Shown here: piece after piece, positions 12,100 through 22,921 of the stretch | Layout of the letters: every line of letters starts with the position of its first letter | How positions within the stretch are numbered: the first letter of the stretch is position 1 | From: Flammula alnicola | Lineage: Eukaryota; Basidiomycota; Agaricomycetes; Agaricales; Strophariaceae | Length of the DNA: 62,655 bases | Assembly (NCBI GenBank): GCA_015499995.1 | Contig: JADNRV010000284.1 | Location: 1-62,655, forward strand | Direction: 5' to 3' | Notes under the pieces: model-generated | The model's database searches: none | What the model was told of the DNA's origin: nothing | What the model saw: only the letters and a program-made list of their open reading frames with translations | Program-made: the position numbers and the translations under genes

Positions 12100-12590
12100 T
12101 TAAATCTGCTTGTTGCAGGTGAAAGATTCAGTGTTGTCGTAAAGGGATGGCTGGAGTACGTTCACGGTTCCAGAGAGCGCAGTCCCAGGACCCTCACAGC
12201 CTTGAAACCTAGAAGAACGGATCAGTTATATGACGCAAGAATGCGCCCAAGGAGTAATACTGATACGCACTCGAAGAGTGTGCACGCGAAACCTGGGCTG
12301 ATCAGGACACTCTCGGGTCTGTCCAGCCAATCACCAGGGAGTGTGGTGCACACACTCTGCACGAGGGAATCGGGGGAGTAGCTTGCGCCAGTCAAGTCAA
12401 CGTCGTCGAAGAAAATGACGGACAATTCGGCAAGTTCATTCTGGTGGGTGTTATACGTGATGATAAGTTGAATGCAACAACAAGAGGGACATAAATGAAA
12501 TCTTACGCGAGCGATGACAGCTGCCTGGACAGAGAATGTAGAGGCTGCGACGGCCAAAAGCAGACTGGCGAACTTGGCGTTGAAGTACAT
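12100..12590 (-). CDS. Small secreted protein, beta/gamma-crystallin-like pattern (copy A)
   Basis: Mirror image of the gene at 15794-16284. Exons on the minus strand: 12590-12507, 12440-12271, 12208-12100, giving 120 residues. The first 23-28 residues (MYFNAKFASLLLAVAASTFS, then VQA) form a classical signal peptide. The mature part has a region CTTLPGDWLDRPESVLISPG followed by FACTLFEFQGCEG and ends with FTCNKQI; this resembles the two-strand Greek-key wording of beta/gamma-crystallin-type secreted domains (aromatic/acidic, D-R-x-S-S-V, C-x-x-Y/F-E-x-x-x-C-x-G). The fold is an inference from pattern. Introns are 66 and 62 bases. The two copies point away from each other about 3.2 kb apart. 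Protein, introns and proximal promoter appear identical to copy B, so both may be expressed. Confidence 0.7.
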
Positions 12591-12686
12591 GTTTGTGAGA
12601 TGAGATTGAGGCTTGCAAAAGAGCTTGTTGGTCACGGTTTAGCGAGTCGGTTGAGCTGCTGAAGTCCTGAGGAGAATTTGTCCTCC

Positions 12687-12694
12687 TTTTTATA
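12687..12694 (-). promoter_or_regulatory. TATA box of secreted-protein copy A
   Basis: TATAAAAA on the minus strand, about 100 bases upstream of the ATG at 12590. It mirrors exactly the box in front of copy B. Confidence 0.6.
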
Positions 12695-13278
12695 CTGTTT
12701 GAAGCAGGAGGCGGTAATCTTGGAAAGATATATGTCGTGTCGATCACCGTTGACTTCGACTGAGGAGAAATCAAAGATAATATTCTCGCGATGAGTTCGG
12801 TTCCAGCATCAGAGCCTAGAGGCGTCCAAGAAACTGGATAGCCCTAAGAATTCGTACTGATCGTGTGGTCGGCCACTGACAATCATGTATCCGAGTCCTG
12901 CACTTGACTTTTGCTTCCTGCGACATCGCTGCACCATGCCCGCTCTATATTTAGTACAAGTCAGTCGACAAGACCTTCTCCCGTGTGTTGGCCCTTTCGA
13001 CCACATCTGTCAATTTGTTCGTACTGTATCTAATTTATCTCCATCCTTGAAAGCCGTGAGAGATGTACTGGCCACGTTATTTTTCGGTTTGAAGGACGGC
13101 ATCACTTCGGTTGTACCTTTCCGATGATAAGTGCAGAAGACGCAAAGGCGCAAGGAAAAGGAGGATACGAGGAATCATACAGGATGAAGTCCCAGGAGAA
13201 CTGATTCAAAATAACTACTCTTCATTGTCCGTGGAATCTGAGATGACCGGCGCGTATTTGTCTCCGACTCTGTGGCAA

Positions 13279-14493
13279 GAACAGAATAGGCTTGCATGGT
13301 GCTCAGCTGGACGGCGAATTCACGTGTATCCTCGGTATAGCGCCTGTCTGTTATTCTTAGAAAACTTCCTCCTTCCTGCTCTTCAGACCAGGAAAGTTCT
13401 TATTCGCCGGCACATGCAACAAGATTCTTCTTTTACCATCCCAGGTGGCAGGTGTTTGTCCTTTCCGGCATACTTTCCCAATTGAGGCTTCTTTAAGTTC
13501 CCACCTCTCGGAAATTTCGATGTCCACGGTGACGGTCCACCCTATTTTGATGCGCGTCTAATTTAAAGTGATTGGCTATATTTAGTAGACAGATATTCCT
13601 GATGTGTGTAGTTGACTGAGAGCGACGAGTACGACAAATATGACTACCCTGAGTGATCTTTCACCGAAAGTGTACATAGGCATTTCCTCTCTCTGAAAGG
13701 TTTTAATAAAGACAGCTTTAATTCTTCGACTTTGAGCACCCGGCGTGTTGAAAATCAGCCCCGGATGTTGATCAAATAACTAAGAATTGCTGATTAATTG
13801 ACGACGCTTAACCTGGTGCACCGTGGGCATTACAGTGTCATCGCTGCTTTTCCAGAGATAGGGTGAACTCGCTAATGTTCCCCAAAGTATCGTCGCTGCC
13901 AGGTAATGAGGGATACAGATAACAAAGGCAGAACATTATCAAACCTGGTTTATAAGCACCAGAAGGAAGTGCGAAGATTTTGAAAGACAACCAGAACCTT
14001 CCGGATGAATACATAATTTTACCACTTGGCTACTGCAATTGTGTCCGTTATCAACCAGGCATTTTGCGTGAAGGACAACACTCAATTCAGCCTCTGATGA
14101 AGATGAAAATATGACTAACTCGCTGCTCAAGCTGCAAGCCTGGCTCATACGAGGCAAAGAATGAATCCAAATGGACCGCCCCCTGCATAACCTTCATTGG
14201 ATGCTTTGAATGAGTTTCCAAAATAATTATATGAGATCTTCACAATTCTTCTTAGGTATCTACTCAGTGACGAGGGGGCGAGATTTCCTTGTCTGGCATC
14301 GAATTATTCAAATTTCGGCCATTCTGTCAATACATCGATCCAAGAGTCGAGCTCCCATCTTCTGGGCCAGTGTTCTTCTAAGCTATGGAAGAGAAACTAC
14401 AACAGGTGATCTTTCTTCGCATTTGTGTTTAAGAGGAGGAAGGAGGAAGTTTTCTAAGAATAGCAGACAGACAGGCACTATCAGACACTATAC
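13279..14493. other. Spacer between the inverted-repeat arms, left of the MITE
   Basis: About 1.2 kb without a recognisable gene. Open frames are short and AT-rich. Together with 14915-15080 and the MITE it forms the 1.8-kb loop between the arms. Confidence 0.5.
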
Positions 14494-14922
14494 TAGTGAT
14501 GGGCACGGGTAACCCGCGGGCAAATTTTTGTCAACCCGCACCCATACCCGCCAAAACCCGCACCCGTGGCCACGGGTACGGGATCCCGTGCTTGCAGGTG
14601 CGGGTTTGCAGGGGACCCGTGGGTACAGAAACCCGTGCGGGTTTGATGGGGGCATCGTGAGAATTTGTGCCACAGAACAATGTTAAATTAGAATTAGAAT
14701 AAATTGTGGCAAACTATATTACATAATTATTTATTCAAATAACTAAAGAACATATTTGACACATTTCGGAGTTTTCCGTGTGCCGGCCGAAAACCCGTGA
14801 CCCAGGCGCACGGGTGCGGGTTGGCTGAGGGTCACTCAAAGCGCACCCGCACCCGCACCCGCCATACTCGTACCCGTAAACCCGCACGGGTGTCAGAACC
14901 CGTGCCCATCACTACACTATAC
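14486..14922. mobile_element. hAT-type MITE, 421 bp, with 8-bp target site duplication
   Basis: The element occupies 14494-14914. It starts with TAGTGATGGGCACGGGT and ends with the exact reverse complement, a 17-bp perfect terminal inverted repeat. Both sides are flanked by the same 8 bases, cactatac (14486-14493 and 14915-14922). An 8-bp duplication plus a TIR beginning TAGTGATGGGC is characteristic of hAT-superfamily non-autonomous elements. Inside, both ends are packed with acccgcaccc and gggtgcggg motifs on opposite strands, so each end can fold strongly; the centre (about 14680-14770) is AT-rich. No transposase is encoded. The perfect duplication suggests recent insertion. Confidence 0.9.
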
Positions 14923-15689
14923 CGAGGATACATATGAGTTCGCTGTCGTGCTGAGCACCTGGTTCAATCACAGACTTACAGTAAATCACCGACGGCTAAG
15001 TCCGACACCTGATATTGTGATCCTAATTGTAAGTAGGCACTTCAGGATGCAACCAGGATTTGTGTTCATGCATTTAGTTATTGCCAGACACTCGGGGACA
15101 AATAGGCGCCGGTCATCTCAGATTCCACGTACAACGAAGAGTAGTTATTTTGAATCAGTTCTCCTGGGACTTCATCCTGTACAATTCCTCGTATCTTCCT
15201 CAGTTGCCTTGCATCTTGCGCCTTCGCATCTTCTGCACTTATCATCGGAAAGGTAGAACCGAAGTGACGCCGTCCTTCGAACCCAAAAACAACGCGGCCA
15301 GTAAATCTCTCACGGCTTTCAAGGACGGAGATAAATAGATACAGTACCAGTACTACAAAAATGGAACAAATTGACAGATGTGGTTGAAAGGGCCAACACA
15401 CGGGAGAAGGTCTTGTCGACTGACTTGTACTAAATTTAGAGCGGGCATGGTGCAGCGATGTCGCAGGAAGCAAAAGTCAAGCGCAGGACTCGGATACATG
15501 ATTGTCAGTGGCCGACCACACGATCAGTACGAATTCTTAGGGCTATCCAGTTTCTTGGACGCCTCTAGGCTCTGATGCTGGAACCGAACTCATCGCGAGA
15601 ATATTATCTTTGATTTCTCCTCAGTCGAAGTCAACGGTGATCGACACGACATATATCTTTCCAAGATTACCGCCTCCTGCTTCAAACAG

Positions 15690-15697
15690 TATAAAAA
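15690..15697 (+). promoter_or_regulatory. TATA box of secreted-protein copy B
   Basis: TATAAAAA 104 bases upstream of the ATG at 15794, in a normal position for a strongly expressed fungal gene. Confidence 0.6.
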
Positions 15698-15793
15698 GGA
15701 GGACAAATTCTCCTCAGGACTTCAGCAGCTCAACCGACTCGCTAAACCGTGACCAACAAGCTCTTTTGCAAGCCTCAATCTCATCTCACAAAC

Positions 15794-16284
15794 ATGTACT
15801 TCAACGCCAAGTTCGCCAGTCTGCTTTTGGCCGTCGCAGCCTCTACATTCTCTGTCCAGGCAGCTGTCATCGCTCGCGTAAGATTTCATTTATGTCCCTC
15901 TTGTTGTTGCATTCAACTTATCATCACGTATAACACCCACCAGAATGAACTTGCCGAATTGTCCGTCATTTTCTTCGACGACGTTGACTTGACTGGCGCA
16001 AGCTACTCCCCCGATTCCCTCGTGCAGAGTGTGTGCACCACACTCCCTGGTGATTGGCTGGACAGACCCGAGAGTGTCCTGATCAGCCCAGGTTTCGCGT
16101 GCACACTCTTCGAGTGCGTATCAGTATTACTCCTTGGGCGCATTCTTGCGTCATATAACTGATCCGTTCTTCTAGGTTTCAAGGCTGTGAGGGTCCTGGG
16201 ACTGCGCTCTCTGGAACCGTGAACGTACTCCAGCCATCCCTTTACGACAACACTGAATCTTTCACCTGCAACAAGCAGATTTAA
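15794..16284 (+). CDS. Small secreted protein, beta/gamma-crystallin-like pattern (copy B)
   Basis: Exons 15794-15877, 15944-16113 and 16176-16284 encode 120 residues. Exon 1 encodes the signal peptide almost exactly (residues 1-28, ending AAVIAR). Cysteines lie in the mature part at the CTTLPGDW, FACTLFE, GCEG and FTCNKQ blocks, allowing disulfides. The segment DWLDRPESVLISPG next to CTLFEFQGCEG has the flavour of secreted beta/gamma-crystallin or similar Greek-key domains; I cannot confirm this without a structure or profile search. A TATA box sits 104 bases upstream. The whole gene with introns is duplicated in inverted orientation as copy A. Function unknown; a surface, carbohydrate-binding or antimicrobial role would be speculation. 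Confidence 0.75.
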
Positions 16285-16439
16285 AGGCATATCTAAATGT
16301 GCCGTTTTTTCTGTAGTTCTAGTATTGCTCGATTTTTTCATCTAGTCCTCGGTTTTAGTATATAGCTGGAGCGGTGTCGTAGTCAGCAAGAGAGAATTGG
16401 TTCGAGCCATCAATAAATATATGCCTTATGGAAGAACGT

Positions 16440-16760
16440 CAGCCAATGAAAGATTGCAATATGTAGTTACTCAGCACATTCAGCTGACATTTGCATTGCT
16501 AGCGAGGTCGATAATTTAGAGAAGGGCCACTGTAACAAGTTCTAACCTGAGGCTTAAGCTTATGTACACGGCACAGATCGGTCCGCCTATAATTTCCAAT
16601 TGACAAGACCTCGGACGAGCAAGATTCATGAAAAGACGGCAATGCATCGTTATCCAATATATTCAACCGACATGTGGATTGCTAGCAAAGTTGATAATCG
16701 AGAGAAGGGCCATGATAACAAGCTCAAGCCTCAAGCCTCTGATGCCAGGCTATGCACTCC
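16440..16760 (+). repeat. Diverged direct repeat at the outer end of the right arm
   Basis: A stretch inside the arm (about 16480-16560, cattgctagcgaggtcgata and gagaagggccactgtaacaa) recurs in diverged form directly outside it (about 16667-16735, gattgctagcaaagttgata and gagaagggccatgataacaa). The left arm has no such neighbour. This partial copy was therefore probably next to the original locus, which would make the right side the older one. Confidence 0.6.
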
Positions 16761-18600
16761 AGAAATAGGCATCGAAATGAACGACGACACGATAGACCTA
16801 GATACTAAGTTGTTCGTTATGTCTTCCATCCTTCCTCCGATCACCAGCTTACTCTGCTACACTATTCTAAGCTGTATTCGATATGAATATCTCTCGAACT
16901 GCAATCCTATTCTCTCGCGACAAATACCCTCTAACCTTGGACGGCCTAGACGTCTGGGCCTTAAAAGTTTACGTCGACGACGACTTGAAGTTGAATTTAT
17001 GGATTTTGCTAGCTCAGGCTGGCAGCGAGTCGGTGCGTAACTTTGTACTTCGTGCGTTCTATTTGATGTTGGATATATATGAGCCCGAGATGTGGTTTGG
17101 TCATAGGTGTGTTTCCTGCCTTCATAATATTTCAGGAACAACAGAGTGTTAGTTCGTCTAGCGCGACGCCTTCCACCTCAAATCGCGTCAGATCAGACAA
17201 CCTCTGCGTATCCCGGAAAGGGAAGGGCCATGTCGGCGTCCATCGACTCGGGGGTGCCTGTGTACGCCCAGGACAACCAGCTCGCGACAGTCTCGCCAAA
17301 AACACAAACCCAACTCCAACCCTGACGTTCAACCTCTCCTACCTGCACGCCTCCACCTCTCTCTTACTGCACACCACCTGGGGCTCTGAATCACCCAGCT
17401 CCTCCAGCGGGCTTGCCCCTAACAACCCCTCCTTCATGTTCCTGCCCTGTTCTCGATATCTTTTCCTTTTCCCGCGCCCGCTGTGGGTCCAGACAGCTCG
17501 ACTCAGGATCTGCCACATTGGAATCTAATGCCTCTGCGCGCAGTGTTCTTGACGACTGCATTGTCATCGAGGAAGATGAGCTTCCATCACGGATCCTCTC
17601 CCTGCCTCTGCCTTCGTCTTCGTCTTGGCCTTTGCGGGCTTCATCCTATCGCACGATCCGGCAGATATAAAGCACCTCATAGTTTATGATCGGTGGTAGT
17701 GATGGCGAATCTCCGTCGTCGCCGTCACCATCGTTGTCGTCGATCTTTGGGGGTGGATTGCACGATGGTACATGGACGGATAGTGGCTGATGGCATTGGC
17801 TGATGCGATGAGGAAGAGGAGAACAGGAGCAGGAGCAGGAGCAGGAAGGAGTTGAGAGTCGAAGTGGGGATGGAGGAGAGGGATGCCTGGGTCAGTCAGA
17901 GGTCGACGGACAGGAAAGGAATGAAGACAAAGACCAACCGCATTCGGGTCTTATCGTACCCACCAGGCCTCCTCTCAACCCAATACATTGTCAAGGGCAT
18001 CGGCATCGGCATCATCATGCCTTGCGCCTTCATCTCCAACGTCCAACGTCCCAAGTTCAACCTCTGTCTGCGCAAAACCAGCAGCGTACCCATACCTTGG
18101 GCCACCGAACGCCGGAGCCTCCTCTATACTTATTAGATCGATTACTTTCTGAGTCCCAGCGACTCAGGCGAATATTCAAATTTCTATCCGTGCCATTGTG
18201 GAACTGTACATGTTGTGGAACAGGTCGGATCATGAAATTTATATCACGCATCTTCGTTCGCAAATGATCGCGTCGTTCCACATTGATCCCAACATCTGCA
18301 TCATCTATATTGAAGAACACATACTGCAATAAATTCAGACGCGCAGTTGACTACCAAGGGGTTCCCGAGCCTAGAGCTGAAAAAGACCTGACCTCTACAC
18401 TGCGTGAGCTGGTCTGAAATAGCGGCCTCAGCAATGACTCAAGATTCAAGAACCATGATTGGAGATGTCCGAGTCATAACATGTGCTGGCGGCGCCGTCG
18501 TCGCCGCCGCCTCGTGTGCCAAGTCATTCATCAAGAGTCGGGAGTCGGGGTTTCCAAATGAGGATATGGCTCGGGGCCGCGTACCACGTGGACAGCATCG
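16761..18600. other. Gene-poor spacer upstream of PARP
   Basis: About 1.8 kb. An open frame around 16883-17100 reads protein-like (DGLDVWALKVYVDDDLKLNL) but has no recognisable family and ends without a splice continuation that I can justify. The part 17150-18140 is low-complexity (Ser/Pro/Leu in several frames) and resembles 8120-9130 in character. Confidence 0.35.
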
Positions 18601-18610
18601 CGTCACGGTC

Positions 18611-18622
18611 TATATAAAAAAA
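18611..18622 (+). promoter_or_regulatory. TATA box of the PARP gene
   Basis: tatataaaaaaa, about 100 bases upstream of the ATG at 18710. Confidence 0.55.
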
Positions 18623-18709
18623 GCCGGAATCACAACGAGGACCCACCGGTACCCACCGTTGACCAACCATAAAGCACGCGTAAACCAACCTTGTATTTGA
18701 ACCATCATC

Positions 18710-21700
18710 ATGCCCCCTCGCAAAAAAGCTACGGCAGATGGCGCTGCTCCTGTTCCAATCCGATCAAGTTCAAGAAACAAGAACAAGGCTGCCTCAACTA
18801 CACAGCCTGACGTGACCGACGCGGTGCCTGACCCCGCTGTTGTAGATACTGCTGTCAAGGCCCCCGCGAAACAGAAATCCAAACGGGCGTGCGCCGACTC
18901 TGCGAGTGACGATGCACCAGCGGCCAAAGCTACGAGCAAGAGAGCTAAGAAAGCCAAGCAGGATGATGTTGCAGGCGCGAAAGAGGATGATGGTGCAGTT
19001 ATACCCGCTGATGACGAACCAGCAGAAGAGCAAAAGAAGATGGTGGGCCCTCTTTTAGATCGCTTGATTGCGAGAACCTGAAGGTCAATCGTCATTAGGT
19101 TACAGTCATCAAGAGAGGGGCAGCACCAGTAGATCCAGTTTCGGGTCTAGTTGGTATGTCTTCAGCTCAGTTCGCCGATCTGACGAGGCACTGACGCGTC
19201 TTACGAAGCCACACACCAAGTCTACTCTAATGATGAAGGAGTTTGGGATGCCATGCTCAACCAAACAGACGTCAGCGGGAACCAGAACAAGAACAAGTTG
19301 CGTTTGCACTTTCTGCATGCTGCTCGTTTTCAGACTGACTCCCCTGGAGATTCTACGTTCTTCAACTATTGCATCCTATTGGCAACCCCTCGAGTTGTGC
19401 CCTCTTTACTCGCTGGGGGAGGGTAGGCGAGAACGGGCAATGTCAGACAAAGGTGGTGTAATTCCCCTTAGAGCATCAACTTCGATGTTGATTTCTTGAT
19501 CTCGTAGGGTTCCTGGGCATCCTCTGTCGCTATTTCCGAGTTCAAGAAACAATTCAAATCTAAAACAGCTTGCGCTTGGGAAGTTAGACATGGAATGGTT
19601 CCTAGAAAAGGTGAGCACGAATCAAGTTGGACTTATCATGTCTCTCGGGCTAAACACAAGTGTATAGGAAAATACACATGGCTTGGTGAGTTTCCCATCC
19701 CTAGCGGTGTAAGTGAACTCTAAGTGGCCTGCAGAACGGGACTACAATGACAAAGATGATACGGAGAAAGAGAAGGAAGCAGGTAGTAGCAAGAAAGAAG
19801 ACACTGTCATTCCGGATTCTACCCTTGCTTCCGAAATACAGGTTGGTTTCTTCATTGTGATACGGTCCTTTCTAATGGTGTGTAACAGGATCTGTGCCGC
19901 CTGATCTTCTCGACGAGGTACGTTGAAGTTGGCTCCACTTTCCCTCCTTCCTCACCGTTGGAACTTCTTCAGTATTATCGATGCGCATTTGTCATCTATG
20001 AATTATGATGCGAATAAGCTGCCTCTTGGTGAGATTTTTTCTAGATACTCTATATATATCGTTCTGACAGCTCCCCAGGAAAGCTCGCTAAATCAACCAT
20101 TCTCAATGGTTTCGCTGCTTTGAAGGTTCGTATATGAGCCAAATACCACACCTTGAAGGTGCTCTCATGTTCGCTTTAATTCTCGTAGACTCTCGCAGAG
20201 GTCATACAAAATCCTGTGGGTGATAGGGCCAAAGAATACGGAGGAGCTCGTGCTGCCTGCGAGCATCTCAGCAGTGCTTACTATTCGTAATTCGTTTCAT
20301 TTTTTCGACCTTTGAGACGGAACTCAACGCTGGCTTCATAGTATCATCCCGCACGATTTCGGAAGGCAAAGGCCAATTGTCATTGACAACTCGGACCATC
20401 TCAAGAAAGTAAAGTCCTTTTATCTCTAGAACTCCTCGACGACCATATTAATGCACCTATGTCCCAGGAACTTGACCTCGTAGACGCCCTTGGAGATATG
20501 GTATTTCTACCCATGACATCTGTCCTATCCGCGCTTGCTCATTCAAATCTCTCTCCAGGAAATTGCCTCCAAGCTGATATCCTCCACCATCCTATCAGAC
20601 GAGCTCGGAAACCCCGTCAATCCCCTGGATGCTCATTTCCGCTCATTGGGTCTTTCCAGCATGGATCCCATCAAGAAAGACACCAAGGAATTTGAAAACT
20701 TGGTGGCGTATGCACGCGATACACATGGGGCGACTCATAGGTATAAGGTCGCCCTCAAACATGCGTTCAGAGTAGAAAGGTGTGTCAATGCTGCTCCCTG
20801 CCAGTTCTGGAATTATGCTGATGAATCACCTGCCTCCATGGTACCTATAGAGCTGGAGAAACTGAGGCGTGGCATGCAAAAGGACACGAAAAGCTCGGAG
20901 ATGGTGAGCGACTTTTGTTGTGGCATGGGTCCAGGACTACGAACTTCGCCGGTGTGTATTATCATTACCTCCCACATGATACTATACCGATGAGCACCTT
21001 TTCCATAGGTATCCTCAAACAAGGTCTACGCATCGCCCCGCCTGAAGGTACGAAAGCTCAGTTATCGGGGAAGACGATCGATGGTAAAGATTTTTTCGTC
21101 AGCTCCTGTGACCGGATATATGTTTGGCAAAGGTGTCTATTTCGCGGACATGATGACCAAAGTCAGTATTTCCTAATTCATGCTTTCATGCCCCGTCTGA
21201 TGCGGAAGGTTGTATACAGTCTGCAAATTATTGCTATTCATAGTGAGTCATCGCCTTGTTATCTAGTTAGCTAGTCAATGTTTAACGAGTATCGGGATTA
21301 TGTTTCAGCTTGAGCAACGATACTGGCCTACTTCTACTGTGTGAAGTCGCTGCCAGACCCTTCTACGAACTCACAGCCGGAGTCAGTGATCCCTTCTTCT
21401 ATCATCGTGTGGTCTGCTCATTCCCGTCGATCGTAATATCAGAGCTATGACGCGGATCGCGAATGCAAGGAGAATAACAAAATGTAGGACATTCTCGTGA
21501 AACCCCTCAATCAAGCTTATAAGCTGATTTTTTTCTCCCTAGGTCGACTAAAGGTATTGGACGCACACAGCCCGTGAAGTGGAAAGACGCAGGCGAGGCA
21601 CTGGGCCACGACGGTCTCGTGGGATGCCATATGCCGGCTGGCCCAGGACAGGATGTCGGACCCACTGACATATATCTCCAGTATAACGAAGTATGTTTTC

Positions 21701-21813
21701 TCCACTGACTCCTCCTTTGTCGAGTGTTGCTGATCTCGAATTATTCTCTTTAGTATATTGTCTATGATCCTTCACAGATTAGACTTAGGTATCTGTTGAT
21801 GGTGAATATGTAA
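18710..21813 (+). CDS. Poly(ADP-ribose) polymerase (WGR + regulatory + catalytic domains)
   Basis: Twenty-two exons give 633 residues: 18710-19042, 19099-19153, 19209-19296, 19350-19452, 19508-19610, 19668-19685, 19735-19841, 19889-19917, 19973-20028, 20079-20125, 20189-20286, 20342-20408, 20468-20500, 20559-20779, 20851-20951, 21009-21047, 21103-21161, 21220-21242, 21309-21381, 21443-21483, 21543-21690, 21754-21813. PARPs transfer ADP-ribose from NAD+ onto chromatin proteins after DNA damage. Residues 1-105 are Lys/Ala/Asp-rich with basic clusters (nuclear targeting, DNA binding). The WGR domain spans about 112-210, with FTRWGRVGENGQ and W181. The helical regulatory domain (about 265-400) contains MNYDANKLPLGKLAK. 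The catalytic part has LLLWHGSRTTNFAGIL (H478), GKGVYFADMMTKSANYC (Y512) and YNEYIVYDP (E614), so the full His-Tyr-Glu triad of polymerising PARPs is intact. No BRCT or zinc fingers are present, so the layout is PARP2/3-like rather than the BRCT-WGR-PARP layout of many ascomycete enzymes. Confidence 0.95.
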
Positions 21814-22192
21814 AAGGGCTACTAACCAAGGGTGCGTTACTATATCATCATTATACCATAGTGCTATGTTGTACATTCATATCCTTTGTGTATTGTACCT
21901 ACTCGAGTACACTTTTGAGTCAAATCATCGATAGACCATCACGAGCCAACGAAGCTCTCATCACCTGGACTCTCGGTGTAATAAAACGTGTTCGGTCGAC
22001 CCGATGAACCATATCTCCCTCGTTCACGAATTGGTTCTGTTATTTCTGGTGATTTCTTACTTTTTATTGGTTAATACATGATTCTTGGCTACCCGAGTGT
22101 GAATCTTCACATAGGACTGGATAGAATCGCACGCAGGCCGAGCTCTGGCATGTCCCAATCCATAACATGTTTGAAAACATTTTTCTCACGTG
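21814..22192. other. No gene recognised
   Basis: AT-rich downstream region of the PARP gene, with no coding pattern. Confidence 0.5.
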
Positions 22193-22921
22193 GGGCTCTG
22201 GCTTCTGCGGCGTTTTGCACGCCAGCAAGCCGCGATTTTCTCGCGAGTCTTTTTCGAGGTCGAATATCTCATCGGTTCTCTGTCGAGCAGAGCTTTCAGT
22301 GTTCAGAAATTGGATTTTTTTGCCTGCTTTTTGACGATGACAAGAGGTCGAAACGGATGAATAAGATCGATCATTGATGACAAGTGGCTACTTCTGCCAT
22401 AAATGGTCTTTAATCTTTTGTATATTATTACAAATGTATATAAGTGCTGAATTAAGAATCAATTTAGTTAGAGTTGTGTACGATTGTTAGAAGTTGACCT
22501 TCGTCCAGGAAAACCACAAACCGCTTAGCAAATATCACACCGCTCTGAATATCTGAATAATCGATAGCACCGTGCAACGCACGGGTCACAGCTAGGGCTC
22601 TGGCTTCTGCGGCGTTTTGCACGCCAGCAAGCCATGATTTTCTTGCGTGTCTTTTTAGAGGACGAATATCTCATTGGTGCTCCGTCGAGCAGAGTTGTCA
22701 GTTTTCAGAAATTGGTTTTTTTTGCCTACTGTTTGACGACAACAAGTGCAAAAAACGTATGAATAAGATCGATCATTGATGACAAGTGGCTACTTCTGCC
22801 ATAAATAGTCACAGTTGTGTATGATTGTTAGAAGTTGACCTCGGAAACATAGCAAATCATGGTCAAAGAAATAGCAATCTTAATAATCGATAGCACCGTG
22901 TAACGCACGGGTCACAGCTAG
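22193..22921. mobile_element. Two tandem non-autonomous Helitron-like units
   Basis: Unit 1 (about 22193-22594) and unit 2 (about 22595-22921) share ggctctggcttctgcggcg at the left, gatcgatcattgatgacaag in the middle, and end alike: a short hairpin (accgtgcaacgcacgggt in unit 1, accgtgtaacgcacgggt in unit 2), then tcacag and CTAG. A GC-rich hairpin about 6 bases before a terminal CTAG is the classic 3' end of Helitrons, and the wording gtgcaacgcacggg is close to Helitron ends known from other eukaryotes. Unit 2 is followed by T, the expected host base; unit 1 is followed directly by unit 2. No Rep/helicase is encoded. The 5' end is not certain. Confidence 0.65.

Larger units (their letters stand above)
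11780..13278 (+). repeat. Left arm of a 1.5-kb inverted repeat
   Basis: This arm is the reverse complement of 15081-16604. From 11780 to about 13006 position x matches position 28384 minus x on the other arm without any length change, and long open frames, introns and untranslated sequence are identical; between about 12809 and 13006 a few substitutions appear. From about 13020 inwards to 13278 the arms differ by substitutions and small indels. The outer border is sharp: tcaattgg at 11781 is the last shared sequence. The arm carries the minus-strand copy of the small secreted protein. Confidence 0.95.
15081..16604 (-). repeat. Right arm of the 1.5-kb inverted repeat
   Basis: Reverse complement of 11780-13278. 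The outer border is at 16603-16604 (aatttccaattga is the last shared sequence). The innermost 250 bases (about 15081-15370) are diverged from the left arm and keep a longer minus-strand open frame (15473-15078, ending GAYLSPSVWQ) that is disrupted in the left arm; whether that frame is coding is unknown. Confidence 0.95.

Noticed and set aside
12043..12381. Open frame of 112 codons present in both repeat arms
   Set aside because: It is antisense to exons 2 and 3 of the secreted protein. The sense strand has signal peptide, introns and TATA box, so the antisense frame is a by-product.
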